Of a stretch of 64,000 nt of DNA, positions 34,001 to 46,678 are shown piece after piece. This DNA comes from Byssothecium circinans (Eukaryota > Ascomycota > Dothideomycetes > Pleosporales > Massarinaceae). A model generated the notes under the pieces. The model searched no databases. It was not told where the DNA came from and saw only the letters and a program-made list of their open reading frames with translations. The stretch is from contig ML976977.1 of NCBI GenBank assembly GCA_010015675.1, positions 1,841,448 through 1,905,447 on the forward strand. Reading direction: 5' to 3'. Both the position numbers and the translations under genes were made by a program. The first letter of the stretch is position 1. Each line of letters opens with the position of its first letter.

Positions 34001-35947
34001 TTTAAGCGTTCCTAAAGTATACACTAGTATATTATCTAGATACGCAGTTATAAAAATGTCTAAGTATTTATAAAGTGCTCTATTAATAAGCGCCTAAAAC
34101 GTCATAGGCGTGTTTGTCAGTCTAAAGGGTATAACTATATACTTATATAATCTATAATAAGTTTTAAAGGTAGTTAGCTATTTAAAGCCTTTAGTAATTT
34201 GTATTTAATAGAATCTATTTTATATATTAAATTTTGTAATCTACTTAACTCCTTAGAGGCGATCTATAAGTTCCTAGATTAGAGGAAGAGGGTAATAGTT
34301 CTTCCTTATAATATAGTTAAGCTATCTATAATCTATATAGAGTTGTAGCTTTCTATTCTTTTTTAAAATAAAGAGAATTAGTAAAGCTATTAGGCTTATA
34401 CTCTCTTATATGTATCTTTACTTTATATTTTTTTTAATATACGTTCGTAGTTCCTTCTACTAGTCCCGTGTAAGTGGATATATTAGTCCTAGGCACAGCT
34501 TTACGTCTTCTTTTAGGTAAATCTTGTAATCCTATTCCTAGTATTCTAGTAATACAGTCTTATTATATTCCTTAAATAGATCTTAAAACTCCTTATATTC
34601 TAGTAGTATTATAGGTTAGGGTTTATCCTTTATAAGTATAACCTTTTATATCTAAATAACTCCTATTTATAAAGGGTCCTTCTTATAGATCTTCTTATTT
34701 TTATAAGGTAATATCTTGCTAATCTGTCTAGTCTAACTAGGTAACCTCTAGATTATTAGGCTTAATCTTTTATAGCGTATTCTAGCAACCTTACGCGCTA
34801 GTTCTTAGCTAAATATCGTGCCTTTATACTAATTAATAGTAGGATTATGCTTCCTAAGCTAATTGTACCTAATTAATATGTCTTTTCTACTAAGATCTAT
34901 AATATTAAGGGATGTTAAATCCTTAATTCTAAGTACGTAGAATAATACTTTTTAGGTTTCTAACCTTAAGAATCTATTACTATAGGATATTAGTCTATTA
35001 TTGGCTAGTACTACTTATATTAGATATTCCTTATCTTAATAGGGTACATTAAATTTCTTAACTACTTATAGAGAGATAATCGTCTATATAGCTCTACTAT
35101 CTATAAGTGCTATAAGCCTGCATCTGTGTACACGCACCTCTACCTTTAGTTAATAAATTAGTAGCTCTAGGTATTATATATTATATAGGGTTATTATAGG
35201 AATGCTTTCACTAGTATAACCTTATCTCTAGGAGTATCCTAGTTTTTTAACTCTTTAAGTTTCCTTAGAAACTAACCTAATCCTTATTTATTAGATAGGT
35301 AGATCTGATAGCTGTTCTCGTAGTAGGCTGTCTATAATAAGTGTGTGTACTCTATAAATAGATCGTCTCTTTAGGGGAAACCTTCCCTAAGTTTCTCTAA
35401 GAGGTGTGCTTAATATATATTATTAAAGCACTATTTGTAAATTAGGTTATTATAACTTTCCTTTCTAGTAGTGTTGTTAGGTAATAGGGTCTCTAGTCTT
35501 ATAGGTACTTAGGTTATAGTTACTAGCTTATTACTATAGGCTACTTATTCCTGATACTAATTATCTAGTATTATTTGCTAGTATTATATAGAATTGCTGT
35601 ACTTCCTCTAGCAAGCATCTCTCTTAGATTTACAAGGAAGGGCAGGGAGTGTATAGCATCTATAATCCTTATCTAGGCATTCTTCTAGGGTAAGTAGGTT
35701 ATAATTATAACCTCTCCTGTCCTATGCGGCTTCTTCTTTATAGAGCGTATAGTATATATAGTTAAGAATTATCTTACACTATAAATAATCTACCTCTTTG
35801 TGCTTTTAGTCTATAGGGTGCCCTAAGGGGTATTAATATTAGTAGTCTTTAATGTCGCATTCTAGTGTATTACTATCTAATAGTGCTACTAGCTAATATC
35901 CTATAATATGCTTGCTTAGCTAATATATCTAGTAATACTAGTTGTAG
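31100..35947 (-). pseudogene. A1 integrase, RNase H, RT, protease and part of gag (RIP fossil)
   Basis: Read on the minus strand. Gag-end and protease lie near 35,100-35,900, RT around 33,700-34,500, RNase H around 33,280-33,650 and integrase around 32,000-33,250. The integrase C-terminal block (a G-D-K-V-F-L-L type motif) lies near 32,150-32,210, followed by a chromodomain-like module (about 31,800-31,980). The sequence aligns along its length with A2, B1 and B2. The fragment stops where A2 is inserted. Stops throughout are RIP-type. Confidence 0.75.
31360..31913 (+). pseudogene. Antisense fossil ORF near the 3' end of A1
   Basis: Plus-strand frame opposite to gag-pol, between the 3' LTR and the integrase C-terminus, with only RIP-type stops. 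It includes YSKAKVAQLRVKLAKLKAC and ends TAA at 31,911. The equivalent frame is present in A2 (to 37,221), B1 (to 50,332), B2 (to 56,608) and, mirrored, in E1. It looks like a small coiled-coil protein. Its 3' end overlaps the chromodomain coding strand. Confidence 0.6.
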
Positions 35948-36407
35948 TATTACTAAGGGGTATACTTACTAAGCCTAATCCATGTTAGGGGAGGTTAATT
36001 AGTATGAGGCATATACGTTAGGTAGTGTGCTTCAGTGGTTTAAGAGGTAAACGTGCGAAAGCAACTAATTCTATAACTAACTATAGAATAACTAAGTATT
36101 AATCTAGGTAAGAGATGAACTATAGAGAGTTAACTATAAAGAATTAGAATTAGAAAGATAAAGGAAATCTATCTAGTCTTTATACCACTTATTCTATTCC
36201 TTTAATAAGTCCTTAATCCTGCCTAGAGCCTCTACTCCCTAGATTACCATCTAATCTAGGACCTTAGTCTACTCCTAGGATTTCTTAGTCTTAGTAGGAT
36301 TACTATCACGTGACTAGCGCCTTAACCTTTTCCTGCGCCCTACTATTTAATACTCTCCCTAAGCATATTGTTCTTCCGTAGCTACGCTTATATATTATCT
36401 TGTAACA
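35948..36407 (-). repeat. A2 left LTR (3' LTR of the element)
   Basis: tattactaaggggtatac .. cttgtaaca. Followed by tcatccccctcttta, the minus-strand polypurine tract (complement taaagagggggatga). Confidence 0.9.
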
Positions 36408-36666
36408 TCATCCCCCTCTTTAAGGTTATTATCCTAATATCCTAGGAGGTGTGTCTGCTATGCCACTTCTTCTTATAGCTAGTATATAAGTCGTACGTGT
36501 CCCTAGTTACTTATAGTGTTATAGCCTCCTCTAGGGTTTTACTAACCTTTCCTTAACTATGCCTAAGGTTCTGTCTAAGTCATTAACTGTACATTATTAA
36601 TACTAAGCCAATTAAATCTGTTCTTAAGATCTAGAGATAATGCCTAGCTGTAAACGCTATTAGAAG

Positions 36667-37221
36667 CGTAAGCTTTACTATTTCATTACTGTGGCTATAG
36701 GTTAGTGCGCTGCTTACATTTAGGTCTACGCTAAGTACAGTCTATTTGTCTCTAAGGAGAAATGGGAGAAAGTGTAAAAGGATAAAAAGGAGAAGTAAAT
36801 TACGCTTCTTTATTCTAAGGCTAAGGTAGCGTAGCTTTATGTTAAGCTAGCTAAGCTTAAGGCCTGCAAATGCTCCTTTATAAATTAGGATTACTATGTC
36901 CTAAACGTAATGGACGCTGCTTAAGAGGTAGAGACTTTAAAGAGTATAGAGTCTACTATTTTATCTAAACCGCCGCTATCTAAACCATTATTAACTAACC
37001 TAGGCTAGTTATAGGCTAATCCTTCTTTGACCTCTTTTAATCCTTTTTTATCCTTTAACTTTTCTATTTTCCTAGCAAACACGGAGTTACTACCTTTAGA
37101 TACCGCTAGTGGTAGTCCTTTACTAGTTTCCTATAGTCTATAAGATTCTATATTAGTTCCTAGGTATTCTAGCTATCTAGCTAGTCCTTTCACTTAACTA
37201 AGTACTTCTACTAACGCTTGA
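36667..37221 (+). pseudogene. Antisense fossil ORF of A2
   Basis: A continuous register of about 185 codons on the plus strand with RIP-type stops only, ending TGA at 37,219-37,221. It contains KPLLTNLG- and LVPRYSSYLASP-like blocks that recur in the other copies. Retention of the same register in copies with diverged DNA supports a real former gene on the strand opposite to pol. No known domain recognised; Lys/Leu-rich heptad-like part at the start. Confidence 0.6.
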
Positions 37222-40200
37222 ATTTTTGTAGGTCCTTAATTTCTTTAACCTTATAATCTTTATCTTTAAGTTTAACTTATGTTTTAACTTCAGCGTCTAG
37301 TAGTGCTAGTTTAAAGAGTAATTTATAAAAAATAGGGTGTATGCGCATACCTTTAAGAAGTTCTAGTTTAAACGTTACTAGTCCTTTAGCCTCTAGGATT
37401 TGAAAGGGTCCTATTTAGAGGTTATCTAGTTTGTCGCATGGCCGTTTAGTTTTTAAATTTTTTTATAATAAGAAAACTTTATCCCCTTCTTTAAGGGTTA
37501 GTCCCTTAAGCCTTTTCTTATTTACTAATTTAGCTGTTATAAGGTTCCTTTAAGCTATTCATTAGCTTAATTCATCATGTAATTCGCGAAGTAGTCGTGC
37601 CTTATCATTAGCTCTAGCTAAAAGACTCTTAATGTCCTTAGGGTCTTAGTAAGTAATTAGCTTATATCTATAATTCACGTAGTGTAGTAAGTATCCTATC
37701 ATTAAGGATCTTATGCTATTATAGGCTAATTACGCTGTTAGCAGGAGTTTAACCTAGTTATTTTATAGCTTATTAGCATACATCCTTAGATACTATTCTA
37801 GTGTCTAGTTCATTTATTCCATCTAACCATCTATCTATAGGTAAAAGTGAGTTAAGAGCTTCTTATTAATTCTAAGCTTTACTAGGAACGTGCTCTAATA
37901 CTTAGAGGTGAACAGTGTTCTATAATTAGTAATAAACTATTCTAGTACACCATGTTAACTAATAAGTGCCTTAGTTACTTTATAAGCTATTTCCTTAGCT
38001 ATAACTATTTCTTTTATTAGTATGAATATTAATGCTTTAGTTAATTAGTCAACGATTACTAATATTAAGTTATATAGCCGTACTAATCTAGGTTCTAATA
38101 ATTTTAGGAGCTTTACTATGAAGTCCATCGTAACGCTGATCCATGGGCGTGCGGGTGGTTCTAGTAATTAGAGTAATCTATAGGGCTTATATCTCTTAGG
38201 CTTATTCTTAGAATAGGCTAAATAGTTACCTATTACATTCTAAACTACTTTTTGTACATTAGGGATTAAGTATTCGTTTAAGATCTATTGAATTATTTTA
38301 TTAATCCTAGGGTGTCTATATTCTTTAGACTTATGTAGCTTCCGTATTAGGGTTAGTGCAAGGACTTTATGTAGTATAATTCATTATTTCTTATCTTAGG
38401 GCGGCCCTACCCTTAGATGGTTTACTAAATCATACTCTACCCTCTACTTAGGGGTTAAATAATTGTAATCCGCCTAGTTATGTACCTCTAGTCCCTAATA
38501 GTTAATTCTAGCTACCTTAGTAAGCTTATTAAGCTTCTTATTCTATAATCACGTGACTTTAGTCACCTTAGCTAATCATTTAACTAAAGTTCCTTTAAAT
38601 AGTTATGGTTAGTTATAGCCTAGACTACTATCTTTGTCCTTTCATAGGACCGCGTCATACGTGATAGGTCTGTCTATTTCCTAAAAGTTAGATCTTTAGC
38701 TAAGAGCGTCCGCCACTCTATTTAGTAATCCTAGGTAATAGTGTACCTTAAAGTTATAGTCTACTATTATCTTAGCCTATCTAACTTATTATTAGTTAAG
38801 CTTCTTAGTTATTATGAAACTTATTAGGTTCTAGTAATCTAAATATACCTCTACCTAGTGTCTTACGCCTACTAACTAGGCTTGCTATTATTTAAAGGCG
38901 TCTACTATCACTAGTAGTTCCTTATCATAAACGTCATAGTTAAGTTCTACTCTTAAGAACTTTTAAGAATAGTAGAACACTAGTCTCTATTTCTTATCCT
39001 TACCTTACTATAAGAGAATTACTCCTAAGGTGTAGTCTAATGCATCTATTTCTACTCGCAGTAGTTATTCTAGGTCGTGCATCTAAAGTATAGGGGCTAA
39101 TAAGAATAATTCCTTAAGCTTTTTAAAAGCCTTCTACTATTCTTATCCTTAATAGAATCCCTTCTCTTTCTTAGTAATCTCTGTAAGAGGCGCTATAGTC
39201 TTTAAGTATCCCTAAATAAACTTCTAGTAGAAGTTAGCAAATCCTAAAAAGGATTATACGTCCTTAACTATCTTAGGTTTTAGCTATTCCCTTATAGTCT
39301 TAACTTTCTTTAGGTCCATAGTAATGCCGTCTTATAAGATAATAAATCCTAAGTAATCCATCTCTATAACATGGAATTCACATTTTTCTAGCTATAAGAG
39401 TAATTAATATTCCCTAAGCTTCCTAAGTGCCTTCTTAACATGTTTAATATAATCCTTAAGCGTTCCTAAGGTATATACTAGTATATTATCTAGATACGCA
39501 GTTATAAAGACATCTAAGTATTCATAAAGCGCTCTATTAATAAGCGCCTAAAATGTCATAAGTACGTTCGTTAGTCTAAAGGGCATAACTATATACTTAT
39601 ATAGTCTATACTAAGTTTTAAAGGCAGTTAGCTAATTAAAGCCCTTAGCTATCTATATTTAATAGAATCTATCTTGTATATTAAATTTCATAATCTACTT
39701 AACTCCTTAGAGGTAGTCTATAAGTTCCTAGATTAGAGGAAGAGGGTATTAGTTCTTCCTTATAACATAGTTTAGCTATCTATAATCTATATAGAGTTAC
39801 AGCTTTCTATTCTTCTTTAGGATAAAGAGAATTAGTAAAGCTATTAAGCTTACACTATCCTATATATACCCTTACTTTAAGTTCTTCTTAATATATTCCC
39901 GCAGCTCTAGCTGCTGTTTAAATGTAAGCAGGTATATTAGTCCTAGGCGCAGCTTCGCGCCTTCTTCTAGGTAAATCTTATAATCCTATTCCTAGTGATC
40001 TGGTAATACAATTTCTTCTATTTCCTTAAATAGGTCTTAAAACCTTTTATATTCTAGTAGTATTATTAGTTAGGGTTTATCCTTTATAGGCGTAACTCTC
40101 TATATCTAGATAACTCCTATTTATGAAGGGTCCTTCTTATAGATCTTCCTAATCTTATAAGGTAATATCTTGCTAATCCGTCTAGTCTAACTAGGTGAGC

Positions 40201-43029
40201 TCTAGATTGCTAGGCTTAATCTTTTATAGCGTGTTCTAGCAACCTTACGCGCTAGTTCTTAGCTAAATATTATGCCTTTCTACTAATTAATAGCAGGATT
40301 ATGCTTCCTAAGCTAATTATAACTAATTAACATGTCTTCTTTACTAAGATCTATGATGTTAAGGGATGTTATATCCTTAATTCTAAGTACGTAGAATAAT
40401 ACTTCTTAGGTTTCTAACCTTAAGAATCTATTACTATAGGACATTAGTCTATTATTAGCTAATACTACTTATATTAGACGTTCCTTATCTTAATAGGGTA
40501 TATTATATTTCTTAACTACTTATAGGGAGATAATTATCTATACAGCTCTACTATCTACTAGTGCTATAAGCCTGCGTCCATATATATGCACCTCTACCTT
40601 TAATTAATAAACTAGTAGATCTAGGTATTATACATTCTATAGGGTTATTATAGGAATACTCTTACTAGCGTGACCCTATCTCTAATGGTATCCTAGTTTT
40701 TTAACCTCCTTAGTTTTAACGGAAACTATCCTAATCCCTATTTATTAGATAGGTGTATTAAGTAGTTATTATTATAACATGCTGTCTAAGATAGACGTCT
40801 ATGCTCTATTTTTACTTCTTCCTTCTTTAGGAAACCTTTCCTAAGTTTCTCTAAAAGATGTGCTTAGCATATGTTATTAAAGTATTAGTTGTAAGGTAAG
40901 TTATTATAACTCTCCTTTTCTAGGGCGTTATTAGGTGTTAGGGATCCTTACCTTATAGGGAACTAAGTTACGTTTACTAGCTTATTACCTTAGGTTACCC
41001 TTTCCTAGTATTAATTATCTAGCAACTTTTACTAGTATTGTTTAGAATTACCCTACTTCCTCTATTAAGCATCCTTCTTAGATTCGTGAGGAAGGGTGGG
41101 GAGTGCATAGCGTCTATAATCCTTATCTAGGTATTCCTTTGCTATAAGTAGGTTATAGTCCTAACCTCTCTTATCCTACGCGGCTTCCTCTTTATAGAGC
41201 GTATAGAATATATAGTTAGGAATTATCTTACACTATACTTAGTCTACTTCTTCGTGCTCTTAGCTTATAGGGTGCCCTAGGGGGTATTAATATTAGTAGT
41301 CTTTAATGTTGCATTCTAGTGTCTTCCTATCTATAGGTCCTACTAGCTAATATCCTATAACATGCTTACTTAGCTAATGTACCTAGTAGTGCTTATTATA
41401 GTACTTATGCTACCTAATGCGTTCATGCTACTATTGCTATTTACTAAAGTAATAAGTGTAGTAAGCTGCTACTAGACAGTCCTTATCTAGAATTATAATG
41501 TGTGATATTCTCCTAGGTTATTATCTTACCTTATCTTATTCACACTTGTAGTAGAGGCATTAGTCTACTTAGCCCTAGTACTAATTAACTTCCTAGTAAG
41601 GATTCTTCTTAGGTACTTCTACCCTAATGTATTCCTTTATCACGTATAGGCCTTAGATTTGCATAGCCTCTACTACTACCTTACTAGCTTCTCTACTATA
41701 CACTAACATAGGTATGGTGCAAGTTAGTCCTTTATGCGTAGTGCTAGTGTATCTCTAGTATATTTTAGCGTCTAGCCATTATTAAACCATCTAGTCTAGC
41801 ACTTTATTCTTAGTTAGATCTTAGCTTAGGCTTAGTAACTCTTAGAATTCTCTAAAGAGTATTTTAGGGTCCATTTTGCTAACATTATTATTAGAGGGTT
41901 TCGCCTAATCTAGTTCTAAAGGTGGGCAAGGAGTAGGCTACTAATATAGCTCCTCTAGTTCTTCTTCCTTAGATCCTATTACCTTAAACCTAATTATCCT
42001 AATCTTAACTACTCTAAGCTTACTAGCCTAGCCTTAGTTCTTTAGGTAGTCTCTATAGAAGTGTCCTACTTCGCCGCATTAGAGACATACCTTCTTCTTA
42101 AAGCGTTCTTAGCGTTATTTATAGGTTAAGCTGTCTAGCTATCTTTCCTTGCCCTTATTAAACTGCTTCCTTTATTAGACTTTATCTATCATTACTACAT
42201 TACTGTCCTAGTTATATCGTAGTGTCTTTAGTTTTCTATATCTTCTAGAGTTAGGAATAACTATTATATCCTATTATTTCTTCTATATTACTCGCTCGTA
42301 GAGCCTATTATTAATTTAGGTAGCTAGGTTTATTATATCTTATAAGTCTTCTAGCTTATTATAATAGATTATACTATCCTTAATAGTTTCTTTTAGCCTA
42401 TTATAGAAGGCTATACGCAATAGCGCATTATCTTAATTAATCTTTAACTATAGTTATTTAAACTCTATTATATACCTCACGACTAATCTATCTTACTAGA
42501 TCTAAGATATCTTTTACTCTACTTAGGTCTCTTTATTAAGTTCTCTAAACACCTTCTAAATCTTATTTTTAAATGCTATCTAGCTCTTAAAGATAGTCTT
42601 CATGTCATCCTTATAATGCCTTATCTTATTCATGAGATAGTTATCTATAAAGGGCTATATCTAAGTAGCTACCTTATCCTTTAAGTGCATACTAGCCGCA
42701 AGGATCTTATCTAAGTCCTTTGTCAGGGCATTAAAGTGATAGTATAAATCTATATTAGTAAGGAATAGCTTTAAGCTATCTTATCCTCTATTATACTTCT
42801 TTAGCGCTGCAATCTTTCCATAGGGTATAGTGTCCTTAGCCTAGAGTTAAGTAATTGCTTGCATTAATCTATTAATCTATTTAGCCTATTACTATAGCTA
42901 GTTAGCCTAGTTAGCTATTACTAATGCTAGACTTAAAGCAGGTGTACTAACACTACTACTAGTAGCACGTAGGGTAGTAGGAGCTAATATTATGTACGTT
43001 TAAGTTCTTAAACCTATAGGTAGTTAAAG
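37222..43029 (-). pseudogene. A2 gag-pol fossil (chromodomain integrase at left, gag at right)
   Basis: Minus-strand polyprotein remains. The integrase tail motif G-D-K-V is near 37,475, RNase H with its D-A-L-type end near 38,700, RT between about 39,100 and 39,900, and protease near 40,550. The CCHC knuckle region lies near 42,040-42,110 and the gag start near 42,900. RIP stops are throughout. Chromodomain-like sequence at the integrase C-terminus places it among chromoviruses. Confidence 0.75.
42990..43029 (-). promoter_or_regulatory. Leader just inside the A2 5' LTR: primer-binding region with hairpin
   Basis: Directly after the 5' LTR (element orientation) comes ctttaactacc, then a self-complementary segment (gtttaagttcttaaac at 42,998-43,013 on the plus strand). 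The same structure is in A1 (about 45,078) and B2 (about 62,222, taggttcttgaaccta). The sequence does not begin with TGG as most tRNA primer sites do. Confidence 0.45.
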
Positions 43030-43489
43030 TGTTACTAAGGGGTATACTTACTAAGCCTAATCCATATTAGGGGAGGTTAATTAGTATAAGGCGTATATGT
43101 TAGGTAGTGTGCTTTAGTAGTTTAAGAGGTAAATATATGAAAGTAACTAATTCTATAACTAACTATAGAATAACTAAGTATTAATCTAGGTAAGAGATAA
43201 ACTATAGAGAGTTAACTACAAAGAATTAGAATTAGAAAGATAAAGGAAATCCGTTTAGTCTTTATACCGCTTATTCTATTTCTCTAATAAGTCCTTAATC
43301 CCGCCTAGAGCTTCTACTCCCTAGACTACTATCTAATCTAGGACCTTAGTCTGCTCCTAGGATCTTTTAGTATTAGTAGGATCACTATCATGTAACTAGC
43401 GCCTTGACTCTGTCCTGTGCCCTACTATTCAATACTCTCCCTAAGCGTATCATTCTTCCGTGGCTATGCTTATACATTATCTTATAACA
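43030..43489 (-). repeat. A2 right LTR (5' LTR of the element)
   Basis: tgttactaaggggtatac .. cttataaca, 460 bases, aligned along its whole length with 35,948-36,407. Confidence 0.9.
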
Positions 43490-45108
43490 TGTACCACCTC
43501 TACCAGCTAACGCGTTTATGTTGCTGTTGCTAATTGCTAAAGTAATAAGTATAGCAGGCTGCTACTAGACAGTCTTTATCTAGAATTATAATATGCGATA
43601 TTCGTCTAGGTTATTATCTTACCTTATCTTATCCTTATTTATAGTAGAGGTACTAATCCTCCTAGTAGTAATACTAATTAATTTTCTAGTACGGATCTCT
43701 TTCTAGTACCTCTACCTTAATATATTCCCCTATACCGTATAGGCCTTAGAGTTGCATAGCTTCTACTACTACTTCGCTAGCTTTTTCACTATATACTAAT
43801 ATAGGTATGATATAAGCTAGTCCTTTATACGTGGTACTAACATATCTCTAGTATACCTTTATATTTAACTATAGTTAAACTATCTAGTCTAGTACCTTAT
43901 TCTTAGCTAGACCTTAGCCTAGGCGTAGTATTTCTTTTTTCTAGGGATTTATATTTCTAATATTATTGTTAGATAGTTCTAATACCTAGTCTAGTTCTAA
44001 AGGCGGGTAAGAAGTAGGCTACTAACGTAGTACCTCTAGTTCCTCCTCTTTAAGTCCTATTACCTAGAATTAACTATCCTAATCTTGATCATCCTTAGCT
44101 TGCTAGCCTAGCCTTAGTTCTTTAGGTAGTCCTTGCGGAAGTATCCTACTTCACTATATTAGAGATATACCTTTTTCTTAAAGTATTCTTAGCGTTATTT
44201 GTAGGTTAGGCTGTCTAGCTATCTTTCCTTACCTTTATTAAACTGCTTTTTTTATTAGATTTTGTCTATTATTACTACATTGCTATTATAATTGTATTGT
44301 AGTGTCTTAGGCTTCCTATATCTTTTAAAGTTAAAAATAATTATTATATCCTATTATTTCTTCTATAGCGCTTGTTTGTAGAGGCGGTTGTTAATTTAGG
44401 TAGCTAGGTTAATTATATCTTATAAGTTATCTAGCTTATTATAATAGATTATCCTATCCTTAATAGTTTCCTATAGCCTGTTATAGAAGGCTATACGCAA
44501 CAGTATATTATCCTAATTAATCTTTAACTATAGTTGTTTAAACTCTGTTATATACTTCGCAACTAACTTCTTCTACTAGATCTAAGATATCTTCTACTCT
44601 ACCTAGGTCTCTTTATTAAGCTTGCTAAACACCTTCTAAATCTCTTCTTTAAACGCTGTCTAGCTTTTAAAGATAGCCTTTGTATTGTCTTTGTAATACT
44701 TTATCTTATTTATAAGATAGCCGTCTATAAAGGGTTATATCTAAGTAGCTGCCCTATCCTTTAGGTATATACTAGCCGCGAGGATCTTATCTTAGTCCCC
44801 TATTATAGAGTTAAACTAACAGTACAAATCTATATTAGTAAGGAATAGCTTTAAGCTATCTTATCCTCTATTATACTTTTCTAGCGCTGTAATCTTTCTA
44901 TGGGGTATAGTGTCTTTAGTCTAGAGTTAGGCAATCGCCTACATTAACCATTAATTTATTTAGCCTATTGCTGTATCTAGCTAGCCTAGTTAGCTATTAC
45001 TAATGCTAGACTTAAAGCAGGTGTTCTAATACTACTACTAGTAGCACGTAGGGTAGCGGGAGCTACTATATCGTACGTTTAGGTTCTTAAACCTGTAGGT
45101 AGTTAAAG
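43490..45108 (-). pseudogene. A1 gag remainder (RIP fossil)
   Basis: Continues A1 where A2 interrupted it. It aligns with A2 41,400-43,029, including the CCHC region near 44,130-44,180 and the gag start near 45,000, with the leader hairpin before the LTR at 45,109. Confidence 0.75.
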
Positions 45109-45569
45109 TGTTACTAAGAGGTATACTTACTAGATCCTATTCCATGTTAAGGGAGGTTAGTTAGTGTAAGGTATATATATTAGGTAGTAGGCTTTAGTAG
45201 TTTAAGAGGTAAACGTGCTAAAGCAACTAATTCTATAATAAACTATAGAATAACTAAGTATTAATCTAGGTAAGAGATAAACTATAGAGAGTTAACTACA
45301 AAGAATTAGAATTAGAAAGGTAAAGGATATCTACCTAGTCTTTATACCGCTTATTCTATTCCTCTAATAAGTCCTTAATCCTGCCTAGAGCCTCTACTCC
45401 CTAGATCTTTGTCTAATTTAGGATTATATCCTACTCCTAGGATTAGCTAGTCTTAGCGGGATCATAATTACGTAACTAACGCCCTAACCCTATCCTGCGC
45501 CCTACTATCTAATACTCTCCCTAAGCGTATTATTCCTACGTGGCTGCGCTTATCTACTGTCTTGTGACA
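45109..45569 (-). repeat. A1 right LTR (5' LTR of the element)
   Basis: tgttactaagaggtatac .. cttgtgaca, 461 bases, followed directly by the duplication tctaa and resumed E1 pol. Confidence 0.9.
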
Positions 45570-46678
45570 TCTAACCTTTAGGAAATAGATAGACCTATTA
45601 CATATAATATAATTCTCTAATAAGAACTAAATAGATAACTAGTCTACAATTAACCACAACTAGCTAAGGTAGCTATAGTTGCGAACCTTTAAGATAAATA
45701 GTAGCAGGAGCTAACCTACGACCCTAATAGATAATAATAGGTTCCTAAGTATTAAGCATATTTACTTATCTAGGAATTGTATAAGTCTAAGGCATATAGA
45801 CACCCTAGAATTAATAAAATAGTTTAATAGATCTTAAATAAGTACTTAATACCTAATATATAAAAAATAGTTTAGAAAGTAATAGGCGACTATTTAGTAT
45901 ATTCTAAGAATAAGCCTAAGAGATATAAGCCCTATAGATTACTCTAACTACTAGAACTACCCACACGCCTATAGATTAGCGTTACGATAGGCTTTATTAT
46001 AAAGCTCCTAAAATTATTATAACCTAGATTAGCATAGCTATATAACTTCATATTAGTAATTGTTAATTAATTAACTAAATTATTAATATTTGTACTAACA
46101 GAAGAAATAGTTATAGCTAAAGAAATAGCTTATAAAGTAACTAAGGTACTTATTAGTTAATATAGTGTACTAGAATGGTTTATTACTAATTATAGAATAC
46201 TATTTACCTCTAAGTATTAGAGCACGTTCCTAGCAAAACTAAGAGTTAATAAGAAACTTTTAACTAGCTTTTATCTATAGATAGATAGTTAAATAGAATA
46301 AATAAACTAGACACTAGAATAGTATCTAAGGATGTACGCTAATAAGCTATAGGATAACTAGGTTAAACTCCTACTAATAGCATAATTAGCCTATAATAGT
46401 ATAAGATCTATAATAATAGGATACTCACCGTACTACGCAAATTATAGATATAAGCTAATTACTTATTAGGACCCTAAGGACGTTAAGAGTCTTTTAGCTA
46501 AAGCTAATAATAAAGCATAACTACTTCGCGAATTACATAATGAATTAAGCTAACAAATTACTTAATAAAACGTTATAATACCTAGATTAGTAAATAAGAA
46601 AAGGCTTAAGGGACTAACCCTTAAAGAAGGGGATAAAGTTTTCCTATTATAAAAAAATTTAAAAACTAAATAGCTATA

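Larger units (their letters stand above)
35948..43489 (-). mobile_element. A2: complete 7.5 kb Ty3/Gypsy chromodomain element inserted in A1
   Basis: Both LTRs are 460 bases (35,948-36,407 and 43,030-43,489) and closely similar; internal 6,622 bases. It interrupts A1 gag/pol; A1 resumes at 43,490. The flanking pentamers are tgtag (35,943) and tgtac (43,490), a 4-of-5 match, so the duplication is only approximate. It retains somewhat more CpA/TpG than E1. Coding strand minus. It is the best template for the family in this window. Confidence 0.9.
30646..45569 (-). mobile_element. A1: complete Ty3/Gypsy element inserted in E1 pol, itself split by A2
   Basis: LTRs at 30,646-31,099 (10 N inside, 30,708-30,717) and 45,109-45,569. 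Internal sequence runs 31,100-35,947 and 43,490-45,108. The target duplication tctaa is at 30,641-30,645 and 45,570-45,574, and removal restores E1 pol. The coding strand is minus: gag at the right, chromodomain/integrase at the left. Length without A2 is about 7.4 kb. Inserted before most of the RIP damage, as it is mutated to the same style as its host. Confidence 0.9.

Noticed and set aside
35943..43494. Perfect target duplication for A2
   Set aside because: Pentamers tgtag and tgtac differ by a G/C transversion that RIP does not explain; only reported as approximate.
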